The translations under genes and the position numbers were made by a program. The notes below the pieces were generated by a model, which did no database searches, had not been told where the DNA came from, and saw only the letters and a list, made by a program, of their open reading frames with translations. Shown here one piece after another: positions 6,019 through 6,190 of a DNA stretch of 6,190 nt. This DNA is from an uncultured Oscillospiraceae bacterium. Lineage in GTDB: Bacteria; Bacillota; Clostridia; Oscillospirales; Oscillospiraceae. The stretch covers positions 1 through 6,190 of the forward strand of contig CAAERF010000030.1 of the NCBI GenBank assembly GCA_900758315.1, in the 5' to 3' direction. The number at the start of each line of letters is the position of its first letter. Within the stretch, counting starts at the first letter, position 1.

Positions 6019-6053
6019 AAAAGTCAAACGGCCTGCCGAAGCAGACCGTTTGA
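6019..6053 (-). promoter_or_regulatory. Strong UUCG-capped hairpin in the relaxase leader
   Basis: Arms 6024-6036 and 6041-6053 pair over 13 positions. On the minus strand the loop is TTCG closed by C-G (CTGC-TTCG-GCAG), an exceptionally stable tetraloop. The single imperfect position is a G-U pair only in minus-strand RNA. The stem is followed by CTTTTC and then the relaxase ribosome binding site 2 nt further on. It could be a terminator of an upstream gene, an attenuator, or a translation-control element. Confidence 0.65.
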
Positions 6054-6084
6054 AATGTGTTAATTTGCAAGAGGTAAAAGCAAA

Positions 6085-6113
6085 CTGATAGTTCGACAAA
6101 CTGGAATTTTCAA
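6085..6113 (-). promoter_or_regulatory. Candidate promoter for the relaxase gene
   Basis: On the minus strand TTGAAA (6113-6108) and TATCAG (6090-6085) are 17 bp apart (5/6 and 4/6 consensus). It would produce a leader of about 75 nt containing the UUCG hairpin. The same segment contains CAAACTG twice (6081-6087, 6097-6103), which could instead belong to a transfer origin. The evidence is weak. Confidence 0.3.
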
Positions 6114-6114
6114 A

Positions 6115-6190
6115 TTAGTCTTTGCAAATAACCTTTGAACCTTCACCATCAATTACAATTCCCTGACGGTTGTTAATTGGGCATAGATTC
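6115..6190 (-). CDS. Possible C-terminal end of an unidentified upstream gene (partial)
   Basis: From the right edge one minus-strand frame is open for 24 codons to a TAA at 6117-6115, ending ...INNRQGIVIDGEGSKVICKD. The other two minus frames stop earlier. The peptide reads like real protein (mixed, Gly-rich turn, charged end), and a gene would be expected upstream of a relaxase in such an element. A stretch this short can be open by chance, and I do not recognise the family. Confidence 0.35.
   Translation of the reverse strand, partial: NLCPINNRQGIVIDGEGSKVICKD

Noticed and set aside
5220..6053. Plus-strand open frame of 277 codons
   Set aside because: It lies entirely antisense to the well-supported relaxase gene in GC-rich DNA where stop codons are rare. 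It shows no recognisable domain and has no good ribosome binding site.

Overview
The window looks like part of an integrative or mobilizable element from a gut-type Firmicute (Clostridia, perhaps Oscillospiraceae or Lachnospiraceae). This is inferred from protein character, strong AGGAGG ribosome binding sites and the gene combination; no species call is possible. All supported genes lie on the minus strand, so the transcriptional order runs from the right end of the window to the left.

Right part (about 4200-6190): a GC-richer mobilization block. A MOBP-type relaxase (4578-6002) is preceded by a leader with a strong hairpin just upstream of its ribosome binding site. A possible C-terminal fragment of an upstream gene lies at the window edge. 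Downstream of the relaxase is a gene-free stretch with a terminator-like stem-loop and a dense cluster of further inverted repeats, then about 200 bp with no recognisable content.

Left part (1-4200): a lower-GC cargo module. An AraC-family regulator (3156-4121) is followed by a regulatory intergenic region and then a compact group I ECF transporter operon: an S component of the MptD/TIGR02185 (Trep_Strep) type (2404-3000), EcfT (1652-2404) and a double-ABC ATPase (189-1655). The transporter genes are joined by overlapping stop/start codons. A terminator-like hairpin (106-134) follows. Beyond it the first 20 codons of a further gene, probably an ABC exporter-type permease/ATPase, run off the left edge.

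How it may work together: the AraC protein probably senses a small molecule and controls the S-T-A operon from the 155-bp intergenic region. That region holds a 21-bp-phased direct repeat placed next to a sigma-70-like promoter, the classical geometry for AraC-type activation. The ECF proteins would import a small molecule whose identity the sequence does not reveal. The most interesting signals are this operator/promoter/hairpin arrangement, the terminator inside the transporter locus, and the structured DNA flanking the relaxase.
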